DNA of 64,000 nucleotides from Arenicola marina. Taxonomy: Eukaryota > Annelida > Polychaeta > Arenicolidae. Numbering within the stretch: the first letter of the stretch is position 1; each line of letters opens with the position of its first letter. Below are positions 1 through 12,400 of the stretch, one piece after another. Both the position numbers and the translations under genes were made by a program. The notes below the pieces were generated by a model, which saw only the letters and a list, made by a program, of their open reading frames with translations, did no database searches and was not told where the DNA came from. The stretch spans positions 31,633,759 through 31,697,758 of the forward strand of contig OZ025249.1 in the NCBI GenBank assembly GCA_964019135.1. The letters are read 5' to 3'.

Positions 1-2362
1 ATGAACCAGTGATTGTCGATTACGCTCTGGTAATCCATACCGACCAGCGAGTTCGACCCTAGCATGTGCAAATGTCTGTTTGTACAGGATAACGAGCCCA
101 TTTTATCTTCGTAACAATACGCCGGCGAACTCCGGATATATTAGTGTGTTCTACATTGATTCTTCTCATCGTCGCGAAAAAAAGTTCATCGTCCTTAAAA
201 TCAAGAGAAATCACTCGAAGAAGTTTGCTATAATTTTCTTTTGGAGCAGACCTAAACATTGCATCGGTGGAGAGCGAAGGCTGAGTGTACACAACCCATA
301 TACGGTCTCGAGCACACTACATCTGCAGACAGACCGTGAAGTCACCCTCCGGCAACCACTCCACTTTTCTTTTTCCCGCACAAGTTTCCCTATTACACTT
401 ACTAACACTGCTACCGACGGGATATCCTCGGCGTTACGGTCACTGTTACCGCGGTCGGCGAGTGCAAGGTGCGGCGGTGTGGGGGCAGAGTGTGGGGAGG
501 GGAGGGGCATTAAGTTTTAGAGTATTTTCGATTTTTTTTGTACAACCACCACAAGTGAAGTCTGTGGGCAACCAGCGCGTGTCTGCACACAGTACGCATT
601 TCGGAACGTCAGGAAGGAAATGCCAGGCCGCTTACCGAACGCCGCGGTGGAAGCTGATAAGGATGTGGGAGACCGTGGTGGGTGGTGTGGGGGGGGGGGC
701 GTCATCGGTCATCGCCTCCCCTCCAAATTTACTTGCTCGCTCAGAGTTTGTAGGGGGGTGGGGGCTATAAACGGGTCTCATTTACCCGCTGAATCACCAC
801 TGAGAGCTCTATGCAGCGTGCCCGCCCTCACCCCCCCCCCCTCCTCGCAATCACCACCAAACCAACCAATCTTCAGCTGACCCTCCTCCCTCTTCAGCTT
901 GAAGCATTCCATCCCTGTTAAACCTATACGTTGGTCCGATGATATCGATGCTAACTAGACCACCACAGAAAGGTTCCGGCTTGCCATCATATAATTACAC
1001 GGCATATTACTGCATCAGATCCTTATCATCGGCATTTCCCAACGTAAGCCGGTGTGGGCGCCTGGATCTGCAGATTGCGTCATTTAGGTCTATCGTTCAC
1101 TATTGTGGGAGGTTCCCTGGACTGATATAGCCAACGGACACACAAATGCGAGAAGACGGACCCGGGCCGAAAAAACAAAGCGTGTTTGTTTTCATTCATG
1201 GTCCCATTCATTAATTCCCAAAGACCCCACAGATAGAGAGTGTGACATTCTACCCAATTTGTTCAGTGATTTACACGCGTCCCGCGGGTGTCTGACACTG
1301 TTGACCCCCGAGACCCTCTATCGGTGCTTATCGTTGGTTTGCGGCGCGAGGTTGTAAGTTTGGCTGATACGGCAGACATCGACCCGAGGTGACGGCCCAA
1401 TAGCTGAGTTTGAGCTTTATAACAGTGTAGTTTGGGGATTACAGACTATCACCGTGCGTCCTTATAATCCGGGCGCGATTCGAGTGTTTGAACAACGACT
1501 TAGAACCTAGGGCGAGAGGAGAGTCAAACAGCTCTCAGTGGGAGGGACATGCTTAACACCAACTTGATCGCGGCAGGACACTAAAAGTACAACGCCGGTA
1601 ATGTAACAACCAGCTCCATAAACATGCAAACTACCGGGCTTTGAAAGAGCTGAACCCGAGGGCGGCCTGGATAAAAGGGCGTAGGGTCGAAGGGGGGTGG
1701 AGTAGATCCCAAGGCGGGATTTGGCAGGGGGTACGACGAGTAAAGATATGACAGTGGGGCGGGGGGGGGGGGGGTATCAGGCAAGGAACCAGGAGGGTTG
1801 GCAGGGAATACGGTCTGGTGGCGGACAGGGGGTAGGGGCGGAGGTAGTTCCCAAAGGGGGATTTAGCAGGGATAGGACGGGTAAAGCTATGACGATGGGG
1901 GAGGGAGGTATCAGGCATGGAACCAGGAGGGTGGGCAGCGAATACGGTCCGACGGCGGACAAGGGGCTAAGGGCGGAGGGGGGGGGGGGGCAAGGGGGTA
2001 AGGGTGCGGGGGGGCATTTATAGCGAGAACGGGCAAGGGGGGGGGGCGAATAGGGGGCGGGCATGGGTGGGCCGGGCTAAGGGTAATGATATATCTGCAA
2101 CGATAGGTCTTCACATGCATAAAAATCGTATTCAACGCATTCAGCCATAAATAAGCGTTTTTTCGCCTAAAATCAAAAATATTATTCACATTCGGTTCAA
2201 AATAAAAGCAGTAAGTAACCCATTAAAAAAAGCTTTGTGGCCTTTTAAAGCAAGTCCTTTGACAATAAAATGTGTCTTTTTTTCTCTTGTGTCGATGACG
2301 AGAAACAATCGATAAGCCCGTAAAATAGAGACTACATAAAACTGAACTGGCGCTAAGTATAC
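1..2362 (-). other. Laminin alpha intron 1 (partial)
   Basis: This stretch lies downstream of the laminin exon 1 donor on the minus strand. I looked for the expected second LamNT exon (continuing after DLGQ with a VAYVLIKF-like strand) and did not find it, so exon 2 lies outside the window. The stretch holds a G-rich tandem duplication (1708-1990), several poly-G or poly-C runs (around 693, 832, 1757 and 1980) and no convincing coding sequence. Confidence 0.7.
1708..1990. repeat. Two-copy tandem repeat, 142-bp unit, G-rich
   Basis: The segment from 1708 recurs from 1850 with scattered substitutions. Shared blocks include GGAACCAGGAGGGT, GAATACGGTC and GCGGACA in the same order. Both copies carry long G runs. 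The repeat sits in laminin intron 1. Confidence 0.75.
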
Positions 2363-2770
2363 CTGTCCCAGGTCGACGGTGAGGTTGATGCTGTTGTATT
2401 TCAGACCCCTGGAGAGCGGGGGACTCTGCCACCATCGCTCCGTCTGATCCACAGCCTGCTCCGCGTCGTGGCTCCGCTTGGGATCACGGGGGTCGCACCG
2501 GGCGCACCACTGGCCCTGGATCACCTCGAAGATCTCCTCCCCCTGTCCGTCTTTCCTGTACACATCCACATCTCGGTTGGCGCCGGTCAATTTGCAGTAT
2601 AATTCGGGTTCTGAAACTCCCACTCCGCACGTGCTACTGGCCTGAATCCGCTTGGACACCGCCAAGTTGAAGTACGGAGGCGTTAAAACTTGAGATAGCG
2701 CTGGACTGAAGCAGACAATCAAGGTTACAATGGTAGCGAGAAGCGATGCCACACCTCTCCGCTCCGCCAT
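2363..2770 (-). CDS. LAMA5: Laminin subunit alpha (LAMA3/5 class), coding exon 1
   Basis: This exon encodes the first 136 residues of a secreted laminin alpha chain, a basement-membrane heterotrimer subunit. Seen: the initiator Met is at 2768-2770, followed by a signal peptide (hydrophobic core LLATIVTLIVCFSPALS). The start of the laminin N-terminal (LamNT) polymerisation domain follows: LTPPYFNLA near residue 29, TCG at 47-49, ELYCKL near 56, CARCDP near 89, then ERWWQSPPLSRGLKYN near 111-126 and DLGQ at the end. The exon ends CAG followed by GTATAC, and the open frame beyond is intron. Known: the LTPPYFNLA and ERWWQSPPLSRG forms typify Drosophila LanA and vertebrate LAMA3/5 rather than LAMA1/2. 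The order LAMA5-like, RTF2, GCNT-like resembles human 20q13. The rest of this very large gene lies to the left, outside the window. Confidence 0.92.
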
Positions 2771-3304
2771 CTTGCTAAGCTTGCTCCAAGTCTGAAGCTC
2801 TCCTGGGCTGCACTCGGCCTTTTACTCGCGGGGACCACTTGCATCTAGGGCGAGTCCATAAAGTTTGACGGGCCCCGTGCAGGGGGTGGTAGGTTGGGAA
2901 TCTCGGCTCGCGTAGCGAAGACGGCCCGAGCAGCTGTGGTTCTGATTATTCGTGCGCCCGAGAGGGGTTGGGGAGGGGGGGCTTTCCATTTCGAAATGAA
3001 GTTTTCACAAAAAGGGAGACTTTCAGAGCGGAGATGTTCAGAAGAAGGCGGTTCTTATGAGACAAAAGGACTTTTTCATATAACTTCACATACAATTAAC
3101 TCAAGTACACAACTCATATATAAGCTTATATATATATATACATATCATTTACACATCAAAGTGGGAATGTTGTATAAAACCGCTGCATGCAGAGCAGCAC
3201 CAGCCGTGTCGTTGTAGGTATCAAAATTACGATCTGATCTTTCGATGGGAACACATCTGCAAAAAAAGGTTTTGTTCCACGGCACACCTGTAAGGACAAA
3301 AATA
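2771..3304. other. Upstream region of the laminin gene
   Basis: This is the likely 5' UTR and promoter of the minus-strand laminin gene. The first 100 bases are moderately GC-rich and the start codon context on the minus strand is AAGATGGCGG. No clear TATA box at a standard distance. From about 3060 the sequence becomes AT-rich, with a short (TA)n run near 3127. Confidence 0.4.
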
Positions 3305-3474
3305 CAGTGGCGGATCCATGGGGGGATAGGGGGGCACAAGCAACCCCCCCCCCCCCCCAAGTGAATTTCTCACTGGATCGGCGCCTGGATAGTACTTAAA
3401 TAAATGTAATAAAATTGCCCCCCCCCCCCCCACCCACCCCACTTCCCTTTCCTAAAGTCTTGGATCCGCCACTG
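3305..3474. mobile_element. Short inverted-repeat element (MITE-like), 170 bp
   Basis: The ends are CAGTGGCGGATCCA and its exact reverse complement TGGATCCGCCACTG. The interior carries long C runs (near 3345 and 3420). CAGTGGCGGATCC-type ends are common in small non-autonomous DNA transposons of invertebrates. The flanks show no clean target duplication, so the superfamily is not assigned. Confidence 0.7.
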
Positions 3475-5827
3475 CAATACACTGATCGATGATATTGTGA
3501 TAAGACGTGGTCGAGTTGTCCTGAAAGGTTTATTAACGCTAACACGGACATGAAGAAACGACCACAAATTGGCTTGGAGTGTAGTGCTATACAATCATAT
3601 ATTGGGTTCTCTGTTTTTCTCTGTTCAGTATCTAGGCCTACCTCTCTGCATATGGACTCACATGTTAGTGATGAGATCCTTTCGTTTACCTTTCAAGCTT
3701 TACTCTAGCGCGTGAGGCTGCCTCTAAATGGCTGCAGGTAACGCAGAAGTACACAGACCGGCATAAACTTCCCACTAACATCGCGTGCTTTTTTTGCTTC
3801 AGGCCAGCCGTCGATCCCGACCGAATCGTGAATGCTGTGAAATGTGACCGCCATATTATTACAGTTTACATTTATTTGGGTTTCACTGTATTAAAATGAA
3901 CGTAACACATATCTAATACGTTATAAAGAGTATATATGAAGTTGCGCTAGCTCGATCATGCGCAAACCATATTTGTCATCTTAGCCAGATTCAGGTGTAA
4001 AGGTCTATGGACTAGATCTCACTGCAGGGATGAAAACACAAACTGCTTAATTATAATATGAAAACATTGCATATTCTTTTGCGACAAGTTCCACATTTTA
4101 ATGAAATGCTCGTTGTATGACCATATCCGAAAACATACTTTCCCGCAAGATATTTGACGATAAATGATATTAAGAGTCTTTTTATGTATGGTGACATATG
4201 AGGGAAAAACATGTTTAATCTTCTTGCCACGATTTGCACAATCGTTTTTCAATATTTATGAAAAGGGTTTGGCCTACAGTTCTCGAAGTAGAACGAGGTT
4301 TGTCCTAGTCGTTTGTATGTTATTTTTGTGTCCTGTATTTGTACGATGGGCCTGGTGCCTGAAGTTCAATGAATGATTTTGTGAAAAAACGTTTCTCAGG
4401 GCAGATATTGTAAGAGTAGCTTTAAGTTCAGTGATATTTGTGTCTTTCAGGATCGCAGTTTTTGAAAAACGCAATTGCCTTTTATACCTATATGGAGCTG
4501 CGTCCATGAACGTCCACGTTATGATACCTTCATTTGTTCCCTGCCCATATGCAATAGTATTAATTATGCCTGTATCATATCCGTTAGCGCTTTTATCACA
4601 TTTGATTTAATTTTAATGTATGATTAGTCGTTGCATTTGGGATATTTAGTCACACGTACAGCGCACCAGTTCTTATTTTCATTATTGCAGTAATTCTGTT
4701 CACAGCCCTGCTCGCCATATGCATGCAATGTGTGGGGATAACGTTGCACTATGATGTGGACATGCATGTATCGCCGGATAGAGAACTCGCGATCTCCTAT
4801 TGCAAATTCCAACTACAATAAAACCAGTGGGCGTGCCAGACCAGGAAGAGAGACCCGTGTCCATTGTTTCATCATTCAGGTCAGCCTCCGTGAAATCCCC
4901 CTTTATTATAATTGTCTAATTATGGCGCATGTGTGTGCAATACGTTAGCCGCTATGAAACATATGCATGTAGCTGCATGGAGATTGGTTGGCGATTGCAA
5001 TAGGGGTTTGGAAGAGGTAAATGGCGACAGGCGACACAGGCATATTTGAAAAATCGACATTCGACATTGATCCCCAAATTCCGATACTGAGGACCTGAAA
5101 AAGAGACATCGAGACAGATTTTTGAAAAAACGACACTGAACTTATAGCCAAAAAGCAACACTGAACGTCGTGAAAAAATCCACATTAGACACAGTGATAA
5201 TAACATGGATGGTAAACAATAACGGTTTTCCGCCACGTAATGATAGCCGGTATTATAAATGAAGCTAAACACTTATAAATAAATTTCATGTGCCCGACGT
5301 GTTTCTTTGTACGTTGTTAGGTAGTTAAATTAGGATGGTGCTTCATTATCATAGCGGACTCCGAAAGGGTTTCGTTGTTGCGTGAAATGAACGCGGCTGG
5401 TCTGCGACAGTTTCGCACATAGTGTGTGTTGGGTGAACATGGTGAAATAAAAAGCCATAGAGCGTAGGCTTACATAGTGCAACATCGACTAAACTAGTTT
5501 AGCGGGAAGCCGGTTCTGCATGACATACCAATGGTACTGTAAAAGTCGCACAGGATGGTTCATAAAACTACATCTGTCTGCGTGTAGCAGACGGTATCCT
5601 AGTCGTACCGTTGCAAATTGTTATGAAACCGCTCACGTAGGCCCTATGGAGACGCAAGCAAAACTCAATTAAGCTTACCAGGACGAATGGCGCATGGAAG
5701 CCGTTCTAGCTGGTAAATTATGAGATTGTCTTCATTGGTCTATGGTATGCTACAAATATGGTGGCATATGGCTATAGGAGTGTTTTTTTTAGCCATTGTT
5801 TCGACGCCCTGGAAGTATCAACGCGAT
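3475..5827. other. Intergenic, no recognised gene
   Basis: The sequence is mostly AT-rich and unique. The short open frames lack family resemblance, and no codon bias or paired splice signals support an exon. Confidence 0.5.
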
Positions 5828-6057
5828 GCTAGTGATTAAGGGTCGTTGTGAGTTCTTGGTGATTGATGATTGAGAGTCTGACCTGGGCTTCGTCTCTGGG
5901 TCCTTGTGGTGTTCTTGCCACGATTTAGTGGTTATTAAGACTGGAATAATTATTAAATTGATATCCAACTGGTGATGGAGGGTCGTTGTGAGTTCTTGGT
6001 AAGTGAGGGTCGTTGTGAGTTTTGGGTGATTGACGGTCGTTGTGATAATTCTATGAT
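5828..6057. repeat. Degenerate minisatellite, about 28-31-bp unit (outlying copy)
   Basis: Several copies of the GGGTCGTTGTGAGTTCTTGG unit lie on either side of a unique leader (TGGTTATTAAG, AATAAT, TTAAATTGATAT, CAACTGGTGA). The same leader plus repeats recur near 8571-8640 at the start of the larger array, so the two loci share a common ancestor unit. Confidence 0.75.
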
Positions 6058-6221
6058 CGATTGGTTGGTTGTATGTTCAGGACGCTTTAACCACTTTTGG
6101 TCATATTGCGTCAATAGGATAAGGAAGGGAGAGTGGAGACATGCCCCCGTTAGCTAGGTTCTCAGGTGGCCAGGGTGCTGAATGCCAGCGCTCTAACGTA
6201 CTGAGCTATCGGCCCGGCCCC
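6058..6221 (-). mobile_element. tRNA-derived SINE, internally deleted copy
   Basis: On the minus strand the head reads GATAGCTCAGTACGTTAGAG (Pol III A-box region) followed by GGCCACCTGAG. The body ends in the same tail as the full copy at 58031 (GCGTCCTGAACATACAACCA). The B-box part is deleted. Confidence 0.8.
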
Positions 6222-7375
6222 GATGGCAGTCCTTGAAGCCCTGTGCCATGTAGTTTCCTCAAGCTACATGCCTTGGAATTTGAAATTTGTCTTCAATTGC
6301 GGTTCGATAGCCGTTATTTTTGATATTACAAGTAACGTTACATCTTGGTGTCCCTCGATCAATGCTCCCTGGCGAGACGGCCCGGTGCTCAGCGAACCCC
6401 AGGGGCGGATCGATGAATTTGAAAAGGCACTGGAAACTTGCAACCCTGTGGGGGAAGGGTCCATGCCTCAGATAGGCGAAATTTGAAAAACGGGATTCTT
6501 TCTGAAAAAAAACTCAAAAAGGACCCTCGCTTGCCTCCCCCCCCCCCCCCCCCCGCGCCCCACTGTGTCCGTCAGAACACGGCGGTCCTCTATATCCCAG
6601 CAGAGGACATGGTATACTGACTATGATTGACGGGAGTGAGTGCTCGTGGTCGTGCCGGTGCACAGACACAGACAGACACACAACACAGACGGACAAACAA
6701 GAAACCCCGACAAATTTATGCCGCACGATGACAGTTGTGACCCAAAGCAGGGTCTCATAGAATGCGACCGTGGCTGGTTCCCTAGCTGGTGAAATATTTC
6801 GTGCATTTTTTTCTGACCATATATTATGTAGCAACATTATTTCATTTTGGGACATAACAGTGCAATAAGGAAAACTTCGCGACTCTTAGATTTATTATAT
6901 TCAACACCCGGCGAGGGGTCGAGAATACAGTATATTTGTCGACAAGCGCCCTATCACAGCATTACCGTATATTTGACGTCTATTGATCCGAATCCGGTTT
7001 CTTTTATCGCCGGTATTTATTTTGTATACATGCATGTATTATTTTCCTTTTTTGAACGTCACGTGAAAAGTGGGTGATATCGACTCTCTTGGTAGGTTGG
7101 TAGGTCAAACTATTTTTAATTAACATATGGACACGATAATTTATGACGTCATTTTACGCCAAAACGAATATGACACAAACAAAATGACCCATTATAGTAT
7201 GTGTCCCCCAATGAGTAGAACAGTTTGACGCCAGTCGCATTTTTCTACGACCAATACTTAGTAGCCAAACTACATCCTTGGTACGCCTTTTCCATTATCG
7301 GATGACCTTGGGAGCTGTGGAACAACGGTAGAGGAATGAACAGTCAACATTGCCAGAACGTTGTTTAACGATGGG
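6222..7375. other. Intergenic, no recognised gene
   Basis: It holds a C run (6537-6554) and unique sequence. No exon structure or repeat family was recognised. Confidence 0.45.
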
Positions 7376-7690
7376 GAGGGGGGGGGGGGGGGGGCAAGGG
7401 TGGCCGTGTTCTTAGATCACGATCTTTGTCACGACGAATAAAAAAATTTATTCCCAGGTTACGATGAATTAAAATGAGACCCGCATACCAATCAAGGGCG
7501 GATACTAAACATGATACTAAATTGACGATTTTCCGATACATGGCTATTTAATAATAAAATTCCCAGTTCACGATTAATCGAAATCTTTGATCACGGCGAA
7601 TTATTTTCCTCATTCCCAGTTCACGGTAAAATTAAAAGCCCTTGCCCGTTTCCAGAAAAACGGGACCCCCCCCCCCCCCCCTCCCCCACC
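7376..7690. repeat. Repeat with G-run and C-run ends and ATTCCCAGTTCACG motifs
   Basis: The stretch starts with a G run (7378-7394) and ends with a C run (7666-7681). Between them are at least three copies of ATTCCCAGKTNACG, each followed by an AT-rich GAATTAAAA-like stretch. The same motif set occurs inverted at 33270-33535, also next to a C run, so this is a dispersed repeat family. Confidence 0.6.
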
Positions 7691-8570
7691 GAACGACGTA
7701 GCTCTAGGCGTTTGGTTTCGGTCAGCAGGAGTCGTACAATAAATGATATCAAGAAAATAACAAACATTGTGACAAAGCGTTACACAGAAACACGACAACA
7801 TGACCTAGACAAACATAGCAGACCGACATACAAGGACTTCTTTTCCTATCTCCTCATAATAATCCTGTATCTAGCTAGAACAGAATATCCACCGTTCATG
7901 TTCACATTGTGCACAACTGTAGCAAAATCGATCAGCTGTCACGCATTGGTTTATTCTCACAGTTAACGGGAAAGCCTAATCGAACGATGCTTTGTTGTTA
8001 CCACTTAGGCCTACATTTATAAATAATCCCGCTTATATACATGATGCCGACCATTCATGTTCTGAATAGGTCACGTTTCACGTCAAGGTGACTGACGCAT
8101 GCATGGTGAGAATGGATGCGTTTTAGCTCGATGAACTCGATGGTCGATTAACGAGATCAATATCACCTCAACGTGGGATACTTTAACGTTTTCCTACAAT
8201 ATAATTTCACCCATACATCAAAATATTATCGATGGCATGTACGTACACTTGCAAGTTTTCTCCTTTAATCACGCATGTCGATCGCGTCGCCGCTATCGAT
8301 CCCTGAGCACGTGGCACGAATGTGGGAAAGTCCACTGATGACGTCACTCTATTGTTCTCTCACGACATTATCTTTCTGTAATGTAGCCTAGTGAGTTTGA
8401 GTCATAAGAAAGGATGTTGATTTTTACATAAGTTAATGACCTCAAAAAACGACATCAACTTACACATAGGCTCACTTATTCCACTTGAGCGATGTAATGG
8501 TACGCGTGGGTAGAGTGAGCCGGAAATAGTCAATGAACCCTGCGCATCGTTTCTGTGTCCTCGTGATTTT
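7691..8570. other. Intergenic, no recognised gene
   Basis: Unique AT-rich sequence. The 84-codon open frame at 7712 has no recognisable domain and no splice signals that support it. Confidence 0.45.
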
Positions 8571-9415
8571 CTTGTTCCGATTTAATGGTTATTAAGAATG
8601 GAATAATTAATAAATTGATATGCAACTGGTGAGTGAGGATCGTTGTGAATTTTTGGTGACTGGGGGTCGTTGTGAGTTTTTGGTGATTGAGGGTTGTTGC
8701 GAGTTTCTGGTGATTGAGGGTCGTTGTAAGTTCTTGGTTAATTAGGGTCGTTGTGAGTTCTTGGTTAATGAGGGTCGTTGTAGAGTTCTTGGTGATTGAC
8801 GGTCGTTGTGATAGTTCTTTGATTGATGGTCGTTGTGATAGTTCTTGGTGATTGAGGGTCGTTGTGAGTTCTTTGTGATTGAGGGTCGCTGTGATAGTTC
8901 TTGATGATTGCGGGTCGTTGTGATAGTTCTTTGATTAAGGGTCGTTGTGATAGTTCTTGGTGATTTAGGGTCGTTGTGATTGTTCTATGATTAAGGGTCG
9001 TTGTGATAGTTCTTGGTGATTGAGGGTCGTTGTGAGTTCTTGGTGATTGAGGGGCGTTGTGATAGTACTTGGTGCTTAAGGGTCGTTGTGATAGTTCTTG
9101 GTGATTGAGGGTCGGTGTGATAGTTCTTGGTGATTGAGGGTCGTTGTTATAGTTCAATGACTGACGGTCGTTATGATAGTTCTTGGTGATTGAGAGTTCT
9201 TGTGATAGTTCTTGGCGATTGACGGTCGTTGTGATAATTGTTGGTGATTGAGGGTCGTTGTGAGTTCTTGGTGATTGAGGATCGTTGTAATAGTTTTTGG
9301 CGATTGAGGGTCGTTGTGATAGTTCTTGGTGATTGAGGGTCGCTGTGATAGTTCTTGGTGATTGATGTGCATCGTGATAGTTTATGGTGATTAATTGAGG
9401 GTCGTGGTGATAGCC
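8571..9415. repeat. Minisatellite, about 28-31-bp unit, roughly 27 copies
   Basis: This is a tandem array of degenerate units with core GGGTCGTTGTGATAGTTCTT followed by GGTGATTGA. Units vary in length by a few bases. The array is preceded by the same AT-rich leader as the smaller locus at 5828-6057. Open frames on the minus strand here are by-products of the repeat. Confidence 0.9.
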
Positions 9416-9449
9416 TCCCGTGTTAGATCTGAGAGACGGAGTGTGTTTG

Positions 9450-12400
9450 TGTCAGGTGTTTGTGATAGAGATGGATGGTATCTACGCCAGGTGTTGATAG
9501 AGATGCAGGGTATCTATGCCAGGTGTTGATGATAGATGTATGGGATAGAGATGGAAGGGATCTGTGCCAGGTGTTGGTGATAGATGTATCTGATAGACAT
9601 GGAGGGTATCTGTGCCAGGTGTTGGTGATAGGTGTATGTGATAGAGATGGCGGGTATCTGTACCAGGTGCTGGTGATAGATGTATGTGATAGAGATGGAG
9701 GGTATCTGTACCAGGTGCTGGTGATAGATGTATGTGATAGAGATGGAGGGTATCTGTGCCAGATGTTGGCGATAGATGTATGTGATAGAGATGGAGGGTA
9801 TCTGTACGGGGTGCTTATGGTAGATGTATATGATAGAGATGGAGGGTATCTATGCCAGGTGTTGATGGCAGATTATGTGATAGAGATGGAGGGTATCTGT
9901 GCCAGGTGTTGGTGATAGATGTATGTGATAGAGATGGAGGGTATCTGTACCAGGTGCTGGTGATAGATGTATGTGATACAGATAGAGGGTATCTGTGCCA
10001 GATATTGATGGCAGATGTATGTGATAGAGATGGATGGTATCTGTGCCAGGTGTTGGTGATAGATGTATGTGATAGAGATGGAGGTTATCTGTACCAGGTG
10101 TTGGCGATAGATGTATGTGATAGAGATGGAGGGTATCTGTACTAGGTGTTGGTGATAGATGTGTGTGATAGAGATGGAGGGTATCTGTGCCAGATGTTGG
10201 TGATAGATGTATGTGATAGAGATGGAAGGTATCTGTGCCAGGTGTTGGTGATAGATGTATGTGATAGAGATGGAGGGTATCTGTACTAGGTGTTGGTGAT
10301 AGATGTGTGTGATAGAGATGGAGGGTATCTGTGCCAGATGTTGGTGATAGATGTATGTGATAGAGATGGAAGGTATCTGTGCCAGGTGTTGGTGATAGAT
10401 GTATGTGATAGAGATGGAGGGTATCTGTACCAGGTGCTGGTGATAGATGTATGTGATAGAGATGGAGGGTATCTGTGCCAGATGTTGGTGATAGATGTAG
10501 GTGATAGAGATGGAGGGTATCTGTACCAGGTGCTGGTGATAGATGTATGTGATAGAGATGGAGGGTATCTGTACCAGGTGCTGGTGATAGATGTATGTGA
10601 TAGAGATGGAGGGTATCTGTGCCAGATGTTGGCGATAGATGTATGTGATAGAGATGGAGGGTATCTGTACGGGGTGCTTACGGTAGATGTATATGATAGA
10701 GATGGAGGGTATCTATGCCAGGTGTTGATGGCAGATTATGTGATAGAGATGGAGGGTATCTGTGCCAGGTGTTGGTGATAGATGTATGTGATAGAGATGG
10801 AGGGTATCTGTACCAGGTGCTGGTGATAGATGTATGTGATACAGATAGAGGGTATCTGTGCCAGATATTGATGGCAGATGTATGTGATAGAGATGGATGG
10901 TATCTGTGCCAGGTGTTGGTGATAGATGTATGTGATAGAGATGGAGGTTATCTGTACCAGGTGTTGGCGATAGATGTATGTGATAGAGATGGAGGGTATC
11001 TGTACTAGGTGTTGGTGATAGATGTGTGTGATAGAGATGGAGGGTATCTGTGCCAGATGTTGGTGATAGATGTATGTGATAGAGATGGAAGGTATCTGTG
11101 CCAGGTGTTGGTGATAGATGTATGTGATAGAGATGGAGGGTATCTGTACTAGGTGTTGGTGATAGATGTGTGTGATAGAGATGGAGGGTATCTGTGCCAG
11201 ATGTTGGTGATAGATGTATGTGATAGAGATGGAAGGTATCTGTGCCAGGTGTTGGTGATAGATGTATGTGATAGAGATGGAGGGTATCTGTACCAGGTGC
11301 TGGTGATAGATGTATGTGATAGAGATGGAGGGTATCTGTGCCAGATGTTGGTGATGGATGTATGTGATAGAGATGGAGGGTATCTGTACCAGGTGCTGGT
11401 GATAGATGTATGTGATAGAGATGGAAGGGATCTGTGCCAGGTGTTGGTGATAGATGTGTGTGATAGAGATGAAGGGTATCTGTGCCAGATGTTGGTGATA
11501 GATGTATGTGATAGAGATGGAAGGTATCTGTGCCAGGTGTTGGTGATAGATGTATGTGATAGAGATGGAGGGTATCTGTGCCAGATGTTGGTGATAGATG
11601 TATGTGATAGAGATGGAGGGTATCTGTACCAGGTGCTGGTGATAGATGTATGTGATAGAGATGGAGGGTATCTGTGCCAGATATTGATGGCAGATGTATG
11701 TGATAGAGATGGAAGGTATCTGTGCCAGGTGTTGGTGATAGATGTATGTGATAGAGATGGAGGGTATCTGTACCAGGTGCTGGTGATAGATGTATGTGAT
11801 AGAGATGGAGGGTATCTGTGCCAGATGTTGGTGATAGATGTATGTGATAGAGATGGAGGGTATCTGTACCAGGTGTTGGCGATAGATGTATGTGATAGGG
11901 ATGGAGGGTATCTGTACTAGGTGTTGGTGATAGATGTGTGTGATAGAGATGGAGGGTATCTGTACCAGGTGCTTATGGTAGATGTATGTGATACAGATAG
12001 AGGGTATCTGTGCCAGATATTGATGGCAGATGTATGTGATAGAGATGGAGGGTATCTGTGCCAGGTGTTGGTGATAGATGTATGTGATAGAGATGGAGGT
12101 TATCTGTACCAGGTGCTGGTGATAGATGTATGTGATACAGATAGAGGGTATCTGTGCCAGATATTGATGGCAGATGTATGTGATAGAGATGGAGGGTATC
12201 TGTGCCAGGTGTTGGTGATAGATGTATGTGATAGAGATGGAGGGTATCTGTACCAGGTGCTGGTGATAGATGTATGTGATAGAGATGGAGGGTATCTGTA
12301 CCAGGTGCTGGTGATAGATGTATGTGATAGAGATGGAGGGTATCTGTGCCAGGTGTTGGTGATAGATGTATGTGATGGAGATGGAGGGTATCTGTACTAG

